The notes under the pieces are model-generated. The model was given only the letters and a program-made list of their open reading frames with translations, made no database searches and was not told the DNA's origin. 64,000 nt of DNA, from assembly GCF_000145235.1 (NCBI RefSeq), contig NC_014391.1:6591501-6655500 (forward strand). Direction: 5' to 3'. The first letter of the stretch is position 1, and every line of letters starts with the position of its first letter. This stretch comes from Micromonospora aurantiaca ATCC 27029 (GTDB lineage: Bacteria; Actinomycetota; Actinomycetes; Mycobacteriales; Micromonosporaceae). The translations under genes were made by a program, and so were the position numbers. Shown in pieces: positions 44,146-53,110 of the stretch.

Positions 44146-44467
44146 GGTGCTTCACCTCGTCCTTGGGGGTACGGACAACGTGGTGACAGGGTCACCGATG
44201 TGCGCAGACCTTAGCCCTCGGGTGGACGGCGCGGAAACGGGCGGGGGGCGGGTTGGTATCGAATCGTGTCTGTTCCGCAACGAGGCATACGAATCGAAGG
44301 AGAATCCCTTGCGCTTCCGATGTTTCGTCGGCTAGAAGGCCGAATTTATTACGTCGATCCGGTCCCGGACGCACGTTCCTGTTAGATCGACGAGCATCCC
44401 GTTCCGGCCCGGAGACACGTCCGGCGGGCACCCCGCAGGGCACCCGCCGGAGGCGGCACGACCGGAT
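44146..44467. other. 322-bp intergenic region upstream of the transporter operon
   Basis: It lies between recR (end) and the binding-protein gene (start), both minus strand. The part from about 44250 to 44400 is noticeably less GC-rich. Apart from the candidate promoter I see no gene and no strong palindrome. Confidence 0.45.
44208..44236 (-). promoter_or_regulatory. Candidate promoter of the peptide transporter operon
   Basis: On the minus strand TTCCGC (44236-44231), 17-nt spacer, TAAGGT (44213-44208), about 60 nt before the start codon. Confidence 0.45.
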
Positions 44468-45061
44468 TCAGACGGCCCGTCGGCCCTCGAAGGCCCGGCC
44501 CAGCGTGATCTCGTCGGCGTACTCCAGGTCGCCGCCGACCGGCAGTCCACTCGCGAGCCGGGTCACCGCGATCCCCATCGGCTTGACCATCAGCGCCAGA
44601 TAGGTGGCGGTTGCCTCGCCCTCGGTGTTCGGGTCGGTGGCGAGGATCAGCTCGCGGACCTCGCCGCCGCCGAGGCGGGTCATCAGCTCACGGATCCGCA
44701 GGTTGTCCGGGCCGATGCCCTCCAGCGGATTGATCGCACCGCCGAGCACGTGGTAGCGCCCGCGGAACTCGCCGGTCCGCTCGATCGCCACCACGTCCTT
44801 CGGCTCCTCGACCACACAGAGCACCTCGTCGGTACGCCGTGGGTCGCGGCAGATCCGGCACTGCTCCGACTCCGCCACGTTGTAGCAGGTCGTGCAGAAC
44901 CGGACCAGGTCCTTGACCTTGCGCAGCGCGCCGGCCAGCCGGTTGACGTCGGCCGGATCCGCCGACAGCACGTGGAACGCGATCCGCTGGGCGCTCTTCG
45001 GGCCCACGCCCGGCAACCGGCCCAGCTCGTCGATCAGATCCTGGATGGCACCCTCGTACAT
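44468..45061 (-). CDS. recR: Recombination mediator protein RecR
   Basis: 197 residues, standard length. Helix-hairpin-helix region (LGRLPGVGPKSAQRIAFH), four-Cys zinc finger (CTTCYNVAESEQCRIC), and a Toprim domain (LCVVEEPKDVVAIE, ATDPNTEGEATA). It acts with RecF/RecO in loading RecA at gaps. It lies 8 bp after the YbaB gene, in the conserved dnaX-ybaB-recR order. Confidence 0.97.
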   Translation of the reverse strand: MYEGAIQDLIDELGRLPGVGPKSAQRIAFHVLSADPADVNRLAGALRKVKDLVRFCTTCYNVAESEQCRICRDPRRTDEVLCVVEEPKDVVAIERTGEFRGRYHVLGGAINPLEGIGPDNLRIRELMTRLGGGEVRELILATDPNTEGEATATYLALMVKPMGIAVTRLASGLPVGGDLEYADEITLGRAFEGRRAV

Positions 45062-45069
45062 CTGCCGGC

Positions 45070-45402
45070 TCAGAACCCGGACAGGCCGAGGCCGCCCATG
45101 CCGCCCGCGACCGGGCCCATCTTCTTCTCGGTCAGCTCGCGGGCCGCCTCGGCGGCGTTGTGCACGGCCGCGACCACCAGGTCCTCCAGCGTCTCGACGT
45201 CCTCCGGGTCGACCGCCTTCGGGTCGATCTTGATCGCCTTCAGCTCACCGGTACCGGCGACCGTCGCGGTGACCAGGCCCCCGCCGGCGGTGCCGGTCAG
45301 CTCCGCCTCGGCCAGCTCGGCCTGGGCCTTGGCGATCTGCTGCTGCATCTTCTGCGCCTGCTTCAGCATCTGCTGCATGTTCGGCTGTCCACCTGGGCGC
45401 AC
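45070..45402 (-). CDS. YbaB/EbfC nucleoid-associated protein
   Basis: 110 residues. A coiled-coil-prone N-terminus rich in Gln and Met (MQQMLKQAQKMQQQIAKAQ) and the YbaB core (GLVTATVAGTGELKAIKIDP). These dimers bind DNA and help organise the nucleoid. GTG 45402 is the start, with AAGGAGCGG ahead. The gene lies between dnaX and recR. Confidence 0.92.
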   Translation of the reverse strand: MRPGGQPNMQQMLKQAQKMQQQIAKAQAELAEAELTGTAGGGLVTATVAGTGELKAIKIDPKAVDPEDVETLEDLVVAAVHNAAEAARELTEKKMGPVAGGMGGLGLSGF

Positions 45403-45486
45403 GGACCGCTCCTTCTTCCACTCGTCTGCTCGGCCGCGCCCAGCCTAGTCGGGCCACGGCACCGCTGAATCGCGGTCGGCGCGCGC

Positions 45487-48399
45487 TCAGCGCGCGTCCA
45501 CCTCGTCGATCTTCTCCGCGCCGAACGTCTCGCGCAGCAGCTGCACCGCCTGCTCCTCGCTCGACTGCCGGGCGGTCCGCTCGTCGATCACGTCGTCCAG
45601 CGGCTCGTCGCCCGGGTCGAATCCCTCGTAGGCGGGTGCCGCCGCAGGCGCGCCCCCACCTCGCACCGGGCCGTCGAAGTCCGGGTCGTAGGGCGGCTCG
45701 CCCGCCCACTCGGCATCGGCCGTCTTCCGCGCCGGCTGCGCCGCGCGCGGCCCCTTGCCGGGACCACCGCCCGCAGCAGCAGCCGCCGCGGCCGCACGCG
45801 CCGCCGCGATCGCGCTGTTCTTCGCCCCCGCCGGCCTCGCCGCAGCGGCAGGCGCCGGCGCCGCCGCGGGTGCCGCAGGCTTGGGTACGACGACAGGCGC
45901 GGTAGCGGTAGCCGTGCCCCCGCCCGGACGGGCCGCAGCCGGCCAGTCCTCCCCGTCGCCGCCGCTCGCCGCCGAGGCGGTGCCGGTGGCCGAGGCCGTG
46001 CCACCGGGTCGGGCCGGCTCCGGCCAGTCCTCCTCGGTCTGGTCTGCCGCAGGGGTCGCCGTCGAACGGTGCGAGGCGTCGGGCGAACCCGCGCCTGCCC
46101 GGCCCGCCGGTCCCCCGGCCTGGCTACCAGTGGCCGGGTTGCCAGTGGCTCGGCTGCCCGTGGCGCTGCCCGAGCCGGACACCGGCTGTCCCGGGGCGCC
46201 GCCGACGGCGTCGGTTGCCGGACGTCCGGCGACACCGGAGTCAGGACGGCCTGGCCCGGCGTGGGCCGAACCCGGGCGGCCCGGTCCCGCGTCGGAGCCG
46301 GGACGGTTGAGTCCGGAGTCGTAGCCCGGACGGCTCGGTCCCGCATCGGCCGCGTCGGCGTCCGGGCGGCCCTGAGCAGTACCTACCGCCACGGAATCCG
46401 GGCGACCGGACCCGGTGTCGGACGCCGGGCCGGACGGGGCGGCCGCCGGGCGGGCCGGGGCGCTCTCGGGCGCGTTGCGGCCCGGTGCGGCGTCGGCCTG
46501 CGCGCGGCTCGCACCGGACGGACGGGACGGGCCGCCGAGCGAGGACGCGCCACGCTCGCCCGCCACCTCGCAGCGGATCTGCCAGCGACCGCCCAGTTCC
46601 TCGTAGAGCGCGTCGGTCAGCACTGCGGCGTGGTCGGCCATCATCTTCGCCAGCACCGTCGACTTCACGGTCAGCACGAGCGTGTCGCCGTCCAGGTCGC
46701 GTACCACCGCGTCCCGCATCAGCGCGGCGATCCGCTTGTTGCTGCGGTTGACCTTGCCGACCACCTCGGGCCACACGCGGCGCACCGCGACCGCGTCGAG
46801 CGCGCCGGGATTCGCCGCGCCGGGGCGGGGCGGCTCGGGCGTGGCCGGGTCGGGCATCACAGCGGACGGCGGTACCGGACGTCGGGCAGCGGCGGGAGCA
46901 TCAGAGGCGGCAGCGGGCGAGCCGGAAGCGGCCGGATCGACGGCGGCTCGCTCGGGAGCGGCCGGGGCGGGGGAAGCAGCCTCCGGGTCGCCTGCCGGCT
47001 CCGTCCCGGCGGGAGCCGGACGGGAACCGGGTGCGGCGTTCCGGGCGCCCACCGCAGCGGCGGCAGCGGCACGTGCGGCGGCGGCGCCGGTCGGGGCACC
47101 GGCAGCCGCCGGCGTGCCGGCGGAATCCGCGTGGACCGCGGCGGCAGCCGCGCCCGGGGCGGGAGCCGCCGGGCGTACCCCCTGGGTCTGGGTGGGGTGC
47201 GCGGGGTCGGCGGCGGCCGGCGGCAGCTCGGCGCCCCCGAGCGTCAGCCGGCGCTCCATCCGCTCCAGGCGCTGGAGCAGGCCGCCGGACGAGTCGTCCG
47301 CGCCGGGCAGGAGCATGCGCGCGCAGATCAGTTCCAGCAGCAGCCGGGGCGCCGTGGTGCCGCGCATCTCGACCAGGCCGTTGTGCACGATGTCGGCGCA
47401 GCGCGACAGCGTCGCCGGGCCGAGGCGCTGCGCCTGGGCGGCCATCCGCTCGATCTGGTCGGCCGGGCCGTCGATGAGGCCCCTGGCCGCGGCATCAGGC
47501 ACCTGCTGCAGGACGATCAGGTCGCGGAGGCGTTCCAGCAGGTCGGAGGCGAAGCGGCGTGAGTCGTGCCCGGCCTCGGCGACCCGGTCGACGGTGGCGT
47601 ACGCGGCGGCACCGTCACCGGCGGCGAGCGCGTCGCACATCTCGTCGATCAGCGCGGCGTCGGTGACACCGAGCAGCGCGGCGGCCCGGGCGTAGCCGAC
47701 GCCCTCCGGGCCGGCGCCCGCGATGAGCTGGTCGAGCACGGAGAGGCTGTCGCGCATGCTGCCCCCGCCGGCACGCACCACCAGCGGGAAGACCGCCGGC
47801 TCGACCTTGACGCCCTCCGCCTCGCAGAGCTGTTCGAGGTAGGGGCGGACCACCTTCGGCGGGAACAGCCGGAACGGGTAGTGGTGGGTCCGCGACTTGA
47901 TCGTGCCGAGGACCTTCTCCGGTTCGGTGGTGGCGAAGATGAACTTGACGTACTCAGGGGGCTCCTCGACCAGCTTGAGCAGCGCGTTGAAGCCGGCCGA
48001 CGAGACCATGTGCGCCTCGTCGATGATGTAGATCTTGAAGCGGCTGCGGGCCGGGGCAAAGAACGCCTTCTCGCGCAGCTCACGGGCGTCGTCGACACCA
48101 CCGTGGCTGGCCGCGTCGATCTCGATGACGTCGATCGAGCCGCCGCCGTCGGGAGCCAGCCCGCGGCACGAGTCACACTGCCCGCACGGCTCGGGGGTGG
48201 GGCCCTGCTCGCAGTTGAGGGAGCGGGCCAGGATCCGGGCGCTGGAGGTCTTGCCGCAGCCCCGCGGACCGGAGAAGAGGTAGGCGTGGTTGAGCCGCCC
48301 GCTGCGCAGCGCCTGCGACAGCGGCTCGGTGACCTGCTCCTGGCCGATCATCTCGGCAAACGTCCGCGGCCGGTACTTGCGGTAAAGGGCCAGTGCCAC
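45487..48399 (-). CDS. dnaX: DNA polymerase III subunit gamma/tau
   Basis: 970 residues from GTG 48399 (GAGGAGG upstream); the open frame extends to 48462 without support. Clamp-loader ATPase domain: P-loop GPRGCGKT (44-51), zinc-binding Cys 63, 72, 75 and 78, Walker B DEAHMVS, and SRC-like GSMRDSLSVLDQ. Residues from about 400 to 900 are a long Ala/Pro/Gly linker with GRPDS/GRPGS repeats, broken by the tau-type domain around RRVWPEVVGKVNRSNKRIAAL. The C-terminus EQAVQLLRETFGAEKIDEV binds polymerase. No A-rich slippery heptamer was seen, so a frameshifted gamma form is unlikely. Confidence 0.96.
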   Translation of the reverse strand: MALALYRKYRPRTFAEMIGQEQVTEPLSQALRSGRLNHAYLFSGPRGCGKTSSARILARSLNCEQGPTPEPCGQCDSCRGLAPDGGGSIDVIEIDAASHGGVDDARELREKAFFAPARSRFKIYIIDEAHMVSSAGFNALLKLVEEPPEYVKFIFATTEPEKVLGTIKSRTHHYPFRLFPPKVVRPYLEQLCEAEGVKVEPAVFPLVVRAGGGSMRDSLSVLDQLIAGAGPEGVGYARAAALLGVTDAALIDEMCDALAAGDGAAAYATVDRVAEAGHDSRRFASDLLERLRDLIVLQQVPDAAARGLIDGPADQIERMAAQAQRLGPATLSRCADIVHNGLVEMRGTTAPRLLLELICARMLLPGADDSSGGLLQRLERMERRLTLGGAELPPAAADPAHPTQTQGVRPAAPAPGAAAAAVHADSAGTPAAAGAPTGAAAARAAAAAAVGARNAAPGSRPAPAGTEPAGDPEAASPAPAAPERAAVDPAASGSPAAASDAPAAARRPVPPSAVMPDPATPEPPRPGAANPGALDAVAVRRVWPEVVGKVNRSNKRIAALMRDAVVRDLDGDTLVLTVKSTVLAKMMADHAAVLTDALYEELGGRWQIRCEVAGERGASSLGGPSRPSGASRAQADAAPGRNAPESAPARPAAAPSGPASDTGSGRPDSVAVGTAQGRPDADAADAGPSRPGYDSGLNRPGSDAGPGRPGSAHAGPGRPDSGVAGRPATDAVGGAPGQPVSGSGSATGSRATGNPATGSQAGGPAGRAGAGSPDASHRSTATPAADQTEEDWPEPARPGGTASATGTASAASGGDGEDWPAAARPGGGTATATAPVVVPKPAAPAAAPAPAAAARPAGAKNSAIAAARAAAAAAAAGGGPGKGPRAAQPARKTADAEWAGEPPYDPDFDGPVRGGGAPAAAPAYEGFDPGDEPLDDVIDERTARQSSEEQAVQLLRETFGAEKIDEVDAR

Positions 48400-48509
48400 C
48401 CGTCCCGCCTCCTCTCGACCGAGCCATTCTGCGCCGGTCGGCCCCGGGTGACCACCCACCACCCCGTGACCCGACCCGCAGCGACGTTACCCGGCCCGGG
48501 AGACAGAAA

Positions 48510-48596
48510 GGCCTCCCGTGCACCCGGCAGAGCTCGCTTATCCTTGCTGCCTTCCGGCCCTGGGGAGGTTCACGAGGTACCGCCGCACGGGAGGTG
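48510..48596 (-). ncRNA. ffs: Signal recognition particle RNA, bacterial small type
   Basis: The minus strand reads GTGAACCTCCCCAGGGCCGGAAGGCAGCAAGGATAAGC around 48537-48573, the conserved SRP RNA core with the asymmetric loop and GGAA-type apical region. It is closed by pairing of CCTCCCGTGC with GCACGGGAGG (48585-48594 with 48512-48521). It lies just upstream of dnaX. TAGGCT at 48608-48603 on the minus strand is a well-placed -10. The exact ends are estimated. Confidence 0.93.
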
Positions 48597-48677
48597 ACGC
48601 CAAGCCTACCCGAAGGATTGTGGATCTTCCGGGAGGGTGGGGTGGCCCGCCGTCGGGAGACCTGTATCCTGGCTCGC

Positions 48678-48762
48678 GGAGGATTCGCCTAGAGGCCTAG
48701 GGCGCACGCTTGGAAAGCGTGTTGGGTTCACACCCTCACGAGTTCGAATCTCGTATCCTCCG
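48678..48762 (+). tRNA. tRNA-Ser (anticodon GGA)
   Basis: Acceptor arms GGAGGAT/ATCCTCC, anticodon stem CACGC/GCGTG with loop TTGGAAA, long variable arm and T-loop AGTTCGAATCT. CCA is not encoded. TATCCT at 48665-48670 is the likely -10. Confidence 0.95.
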
Positions 48763-48826
48763 CTCGCAGACGACAGGGCCGGTTCCCGCAGGGGGACTGG
48801 CCCTGAGTCGTACTCCGCGGCGCCCC

Positions 48827-50047
48827 TCACCGGCCGCCCAACTGGTCCCGCCGCCGCTTCAGATAAGCCGTCTCCGCGCTGTTCCCCGCCAGCTCGATCG
48901 CCCTGTCGTACGCCGCCCGCGCCTCCCCGCCCCTTCCCATCCGGCGCAATAACTCGGCGCGCGTCGCGTGGTACGCGTGATAGCCCTCCAGCGGCAACCC
49001 GTCCACCTCGGCGAGCGCCACCTGCGGCCCGTCCAGTTCGGCGACCGCCACCGCCCGGTTGAGCCGCACGATCGGCGACGGGTCGACGCGTACCAGATGG
49101 TCGTAGAGCGCGGCGATCTGCGCCCAGTCGGTGTCCCGCGCGTCGCGGGCGTCGGTGTGGACGGCGTTTATGGCGGCGAGGATCTGATAGCGGCCCGGCG
49201 GCCGTCCGGCGGCGATGCACGCGCGGACCAGGGCGTGCCCCTCGGCGATGAGTTCGCGGTCCCAGGCGCTGCGGTCCTGCTCGGCGAGGACGACGAGTTC
49301 GCCCGTCGCGGAGACCCGGGCGGGCCGGCGGGCCTCGGTGAGCAGCATCAGCGCCAAAAGCCCGGTGGCCTCGTGGTCGTCGGGAATCAGCGTACGGACC
49401 AGCCGGGTGAGCCGGATCGCCTCGGCGGTCAGGTCGGCGCGGACCGCCTCCTTGCCCGGATCGGAGGCGAGATAGCCCTCGTTGAAGATCAGGTAGAGAA
49501 CGGCGAGCACGCCGGTGACCCGGGCCGGGAGGTCCTCGCGGGACGGCACCCGGTACGGGATCCCGGCCGCCTTGATCTTCGTCTTGGCCCGGGTGATCCG
49601 CCTGCTCATGGCGGCCTCCTGAACCAGGTAGGCCCGCGCGATCTCGGGCACGGTGAGCCCGCCGACCAGGCGCAGCGTCAGCGCCACCCGCGCCTCCATG
49701 GCCAGCGCCGGGTGGCAGCAGGTGAAGATCAGGCGGAGCCGGTCGTCGTCGATGGCACCGAGCGGTTCCGGCACGTCGGCCAGCATCAGCGCCTCCCGGT
49801 GCTTGTCCTCCCGCCGGCTCTCGCGCCGGATCCGGTCGACGGCCCTGCGGTACGCGGTGGTGGTGAGCCACGCGCCGGGATTCGGCGGTACGCCGTCGGC
49901 CGACCACCGCTCGACGGCGGCGGCGAACGCCTCGGCTGTCATCTCCTCTGCGACGTCGAGATCGCCGATGCGCCGGGCGAGCGTGGCAACCACCCGGGCC
50001 CACTCCTCGCGGTGGACCCGGGTGAGCGCCTCGCCGACGTCGCTCAC
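48827..50047 (-). CDS. ECF-type RNA polymerase sigma factor with C-terminal TPR extension (ECF42-like)
   Basis: 406 residues from GTG 50047, overlapping the DGPF gene stop (GTGA). Sigma2 region (LTRVHREEWARVVATLARRIGDLDVAEEMTAEAF), sigma4 region with ARAYLVQEAAMSRRITRAK, and about 200 further residues of helical TPR-like repeats (LIFNEGYLASDPGKEAVRADL; NRAVAVAELDGPQ). This architecture and the upstream DGPF/YCII gene define the ECF42 group, in which the C-terminal extension is thought to control activity and no classical anti-sigma factor is present. Confidence 0.92.
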   Translation of the reverse strand: MSDVGEALTRVHREEWARVVATLARRIGDLDVAEEMTAEAFAAAVERWSADGVPPNPGAWLTTTAYRRAVDRIRRESRREDKHREALMLADVPEPLGAIDDDRLRLIFTCCHPALAMEARVALTLRLVGGLTVPEIARAYLVQEAAMSRRITRAKTKIKAAGIPYRVPSREDLPARVTGVLAVLYLIFNEGYLASDPGKEAVRADLTAEAIRLTRLVRTLIPDDHEATGLLALMLLTEARRPARVSATGELVVLAEQDRSAWDRELIAEGHALVRACIAAGRPPGRYQILAAINAVHTDARDARDTDWAQIAALYDHLVRVDPSPIVRLNRAVAVAELDGPQVALAEVDGLPLEGYHAYHATRAELLRRMGRGGEARAAYDRAIELAGNSAETAYLKRRRDQLGGR

Positions 50048-50376
50048 GCGCCCAGGAACGGCCGCAGCTCGACCCGCCTGTTGCACCGCTGCGACGCCAG
50101 CGCGGCGAGCGGCAGCGCCACGTCGAAGTCCGGCGCCTCGATGATCCAGAACCCGCCGACGTACTCCTTCGTCTCCACGTAGGGCCCGTCGGTGAGCAGC
50201 GGACTGCCACCCCGCGCGTCCACGACCGTGGCCGTCTCCGGCGCCGCGAGCCCACCGGCGAAGACCCAGTGGCCGTCGGCTCGCAACCGCTCGTTGAACT
50301 CACCGATCGCGGCCATCTCCGCGTCGGTGGCCGAGCCGGTCGTGTCGTCGAGTACGGAGATCAGGTACTGCGCCAT
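50044..50376 (-). CDS. YCII/DGPF-domain protein, partner of ECF sigma factor
   Basis: 110 residues from ATG 50376 (AGAGGAA upstream). It begins MAQYLISVLDD and has the family motif DGPYVETKEYVGGFWIIEAPDFD. Small YCII-related proteins regularly precede ECF42 sigma genes, possibly as targets or modulators; the molecular role is unknown. Translationally coupled to the sigma factor. Confidence 0.88.
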   Translation of the reverse strand: MAQYLISVLDDTTGSATDAEMAAIGEFNERLRADGHWVFAGGLAAPETATVVDARGGSPLLTDGPYVETKEYVGGFWIIEAPDFDVALPLAALASQRCNRRVELRPFLGA

Positions 50377-50522
50377 CGGTTCCTCTTTCACTCTCGCCGG
50401 CCGCGGGCCGGGCCGCCGTCACCCCGGCTACGAACGCCGCCACCCCGATCCGACAGCCCCCGACGAGGTCGATCACGCAATTCTCGTACGTGGCACGTCA
50501 AAGCTCTCGTCCTAGTCATGGC

Positions 50523-50547
50523 CGGTTATGCATTGCGTGCATAACCG
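50523..50547. promoter_or_regulatory. Palindromic operator upstream of the zinc-ribbon/HTH regulator
   Basis: Perfect 10-bp inverted repeat CGGTTATGCA-N5-TGCATAACCG. It overlaps the expected -35 region of the gene at 50576 (candidate -10 TTGAAT at 50564-50569), so binding would repress. AT-rich for this genome. Confidence 0.7.
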
Positions 50548-50575
50548 ACAGTCACTGAGCAGATTGAATAAGTGA

Positions 50576-51910
50576 GTGATCGCGGCATCGAGGCCAAGCA
50601 GGTGTGCGCGTTGCGGCGCCAACCTGGCTGCCGACAACGGCTCGGGACGGTGCGCTCCCTGTCAACGAGCGGAGCGGGACCGCATCGTCGCTGCTCCCGA
50701 CGTTCCACCCAGCTTCTGGTCCCATGAACCGCTTCGCCATGCGCTTGCGGATCGGCACCTCGGTCGCGTTGTCCGCGCCTACCGTCACCATCCCTATCAC
50801 GGGCGACAGCCGCTGCCCCAAACCACTGTCGCCGGCTGGTTCGGGATTACGCAGGCGCAACTGAGCCGCATCGAGAACGGACCGGAGGTGGTGCACCTCG
50901 ACCGACTGGCGCATTGGGCCCGCGTGCTGCGGATACCCGCGCACACCTTGTGGTTCCGACTACCGGCCGCACCAGGCGACACCCCGCTGCCGGCCGATGT
51001 CGTGGAGGTGGGTCCTCAACTGATCCGCGCACTCCGGTCCGCAGATCGTCAGGTCGGCGGCAAGAACCTCTACAGCACCGTACTGACGCACCTTGCCGCC
51101 TTCTCCGGGCCGGCGGGTCCTCCTGCCATGTCCCCACAGGTACTCATGGCGACCGCCACCCTGCGCGAGATGGCCGGTTGGATGGCGCACGATTCCGGGG
51201 ACAGCACGACGAGTAGACGACATTTCCTTGCCGCCTTGGCGCTCGCCGTCGACAGCAGAGACGCGCTGCTGGTGGCGCAGGTGCACGGAAGCCTGAGCCA
51301 CCTCGCCTGCCACGGCGGAAACGCGGAGGCCGCGATCTCACATGCCAGGGACGGGCTCGGGGCTGTCGCTCAAGTGGAGGCCGGTGCTCTGGCACGCGCC
51401 CGTCTTCTCGCCTTGCAGGCACGCGGCCTCGCCGCAGCGGGTCTCACCGCCGACTGCCGTGCTTCCCTTCAGCGGGCTGAGTCCGCCTTCGCGGAGGCGG
51501 CACCTGCACCCACCGAATGGCTGAGTCCATTCGACCGCACCTCGTTCGATATCGAGTCGGCGCGCTGCCTGCTTCGCCTCGGTGACGTCACGGCCGCTCT
51601 TCGTATTCTCAACGGCAACGTCGCCGAGCGGCCGGGCGGCCGGGTGCGGAGTCAGGCGCTCGCCCGGATGCTCCTGGCCACCGCGCTCGTCGGGCAGGCC
51701 CGGATCGAGGAGGCGTGCGACCTGACGCACCAGACCGTCGAACTCACCCACGGGCTGGTGTCGGCCGTTGTCCTCGACCAGCTCAGACATCTCGCACTGC
51801 TGCTGCGGTCGCATGCCGCCCGGTGCTCGGACGTGCCACAGCTTCTGGACCGGCTTCGCGACGCCATCTGGGAGCGGAGATGGGTGGCGCTGCCGCTGCC
51901 GACGGCGTGA
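50576..51910 (+). CDS. Zinc-ribbon / XRE-type HTH / TPR regulator
   Basis: 444 residues. It starts with a zinc ribbon (Cys 10, 13, 26, 29) followed by a Xre-like HTH (about 55-120, GITQAQLSRIENG) and about 300 residues of TPR-like helices (SRRHFLAALALAVDSRDALL; SLQRAESAFAEA). HTH-TPR regulators of this kind are frequent in Streptomyces and relatives and often sit beside Nudix or metabolic genes. The effector is unknown. GTG 50576 is 6 nt past a -10-like box. The Nudix gene follows at 21 bp and is probably coregulated. Confidence 0.82.
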   Translation: MIAASRPSRCARCGANLAADNGSGRCAPCQRAERDRIVAAPDVPPSFWSHEPLRHALADRHLGRVVRAYRHHPYHGRQPLPQTTVAGWFGITQAQLSRIENGPEVVHLDRLAHWARVLRIPAHTLWFRLPAAPGDTPLPADVVEVGPQLIRALRSADRQVGGKNLYSTVLTHLAAFSGPAGPPAMSPQVLMATATLREMAGWMAHDSGDSTTSRRHFLAALALAVDSRDALLVAQVHGSLSHLACHGGNAEAAISHARDGLGAVAQVEAGALARARLLALQARGLAAAGLTADCRASLQRAESAFAEAAPAPTEWLSPFDRTSFDIESARCLLRLGDVTAALRILNGNVAERPGGRVRSQALARMLLATALVGQARIEEACDLTHQTVELTHGLVSAVVLDQLRHLALLLRSHAARCSDVPQLLDRLRDAIWERRWVALPLPTA

Positions 51911-51931
51911 GGACGGCCGACAATCGTCGGT

Positions 51932-52444
51932 ATGGCCGACGAGCGTCCCCTGTACGAGCGAGATCCGGCAGCCTGGCAGGTCCACCTCGCCGAGGGCAAC
52001 GCGCGGCAGCCCCGGAAGCGGGTGGGAGCTGACGTACTGCTGCGCAACGGTGACGGCGACATCCTGTTGGTAGATCCGCGCTACAAGCCCGACTGGGACC
52101 TGCCGGGCGGCATGGCCGAGGCGAACGAGCCGCCGCACCTGGCCGCCGAGCGGGAGCTACGCGAGGAGTTGAGTCTCGAACTGCGCGTCGGACCGTTGCT
52201 GGTCGTGGACTGGGTGGCACCGCACGGCCCCTGGGACGACAGCTTGATGTTCATCTTCGACGGCGGCGCACTGCCTCCCGCCGAGCCGTTGAAACCGGCT
52301 GACGGCGAACTGGCCGACGCACGATTCGTTGCGTTCGATGATGCGCAGGCGCTGCTTCGCCCGTACGTTTGGCATCGGCTGCGTCACGCGGTGGCCGCGC
52401 TGAGCGACGGACGCCCGAGGTACCTGACCAACGGAACCACCTGA
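51932..52444 (+). CDS. Nudix hydrolase
   Basis: 170 residues. Nudix box G60-x5-E66-x7-R74-E75-x2-E78-E79, canonical except that the usual Gly near the end is Ser81. The metal-binding glutamates are present, so it should hydrolyse a nucleoside diphosphate-linked compound. ELRVGPLLVVDWVAP follows, as in actinobacterial NTP-pyrophosphohydrolase-like Nudix proteins. The substrate is unknown. ATG 51932 is 7 nt past GACAAT. Confidence 0.9.
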   Translation: MADERPLYERDPAAWQVHLAEGNARQPRKRVGADVLLRNGDGDILLVDPRYKPDWDLPGGMAEANEPPHLAAERELREELSLELRVGPLLVVDWVAPHGPWDDSLMFIFDGGALPPAEPLKPADGELADARFVAFDDAQALLRPYVWHRLRHAVAALSDGRPRYLTNGTT

Positions 52445-52448
52445 GACC

Positions 52449-52479
52449 CTCGTACACATGTTCCATCCACAGCCTGTGG
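52449..52479. repeat. CGTACACATGT + CCACAG(C)CTGTGG composite element, copy 2
   Basis: CTCGTACACATGTTCC followed by ATCCACAGCCTGTGG, directly upstream of the gene at 52496. Matches the complement of 28325-28355 at 27 of 31 positions. The first half differs by two bases from the actinobacterial LexA-type box TCGAACACATGTTCGA. Confidence 0.75.
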
Positions 52480-52495
52480 ACGCCGAGAGGACCGG

Positions 52496-53110
52496 ATGAG
52501 TTACCAGCTCAGCGCCGTGGTCGCCGACGTCGAGCTGCTTCGCGAGCAGACCGCCGACCTGGACCACGCGGTGCTCGCCGCGCTCCGCCAGGACTTCGCG
52601 CTGCTGCCGGTCACCCCGCAACTCGTGCAGGAACTGACCGGCGGCCTGCCGGACTACGCCACCGACGAGCCGCACGCCGAGCGCCCGTTCCGGCTGGTGC
52701 TGTCACCGCCCTTGGCGGAGGTGCTGGCCTGCTGGTCGAGGATCAGCCCGGTGGCGTACCTGGAGGCGGAGTTCGCGGGCGGCCTGGGCCACCAGTCGGC
52801 GGTGGTCTGGCTGGGCGGCGAGGTGAGCTGGGGCCCGCGGTACGACGCCGCGCTGGACCGGCCGCGTACCGAGTGGCCGATCAACACGGCGCTGGCCCGG
52901 CTGGGCGCGGAGCCGGGCGCGTGGATCGACCCGTTCGCCGGGCTGGGCCTGCACCTCGAGCGCGACACGGACGGCTGGCTGGCGCACGGCCGCCGCGGAC
53001 TGTCCGCCGACTACTGGGACGACCTGGCTGAAGAGTGGGAACTACGCCAATCCGACCAGCACCAGCAACCTCATCGCCCTGGCCCCGTTGGTGACTGGGG
53101 GATTGCATGA
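52496..53110 (+). CDS. Conserved hypothetical protein
   Basis: 204 residues from ATG 52496 (GAGAGG upstream). Soluble alpha/beta protein starting MSYQLSAVVADVELLR; the centre reads WSRISPVAYLEAEFAGGLGHQSAVVW and the C-terminal half IDPFAGLGLHLERDTDGWL. Similar proteins of unknown function are widespread in actinomycetes. The final 25 residues are Gln/His/Pro-rich. It overlaps the next gene by 4 nt (ATGA). The composite element lies just ahead and may control it. Confidence 0.75.
   Translation: MSYQLSAVVADVELLREQTADLDHAVLAALRQDFALLPVTPQLVQELTGGLPDYATDEPHAERPFRLVLSPPLAEVLACWSRISPVAYLEAEFAGGLGHQSAVVWLGGEVSWGPRYDAALDRPRTEWPINTALARLGAEPGAWIDPFAGLGLHLERDTDGWLAHGRRGLSADYWDDLAEEWELRQSDQHQQPHRPGPVGDWGIA

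Noticed and set aside
45487..48399. Programmed frameshift producing a gamma form of DnaX
   Set aside because: No A-rich slippery heptamer with a downstream stem in the expected region.
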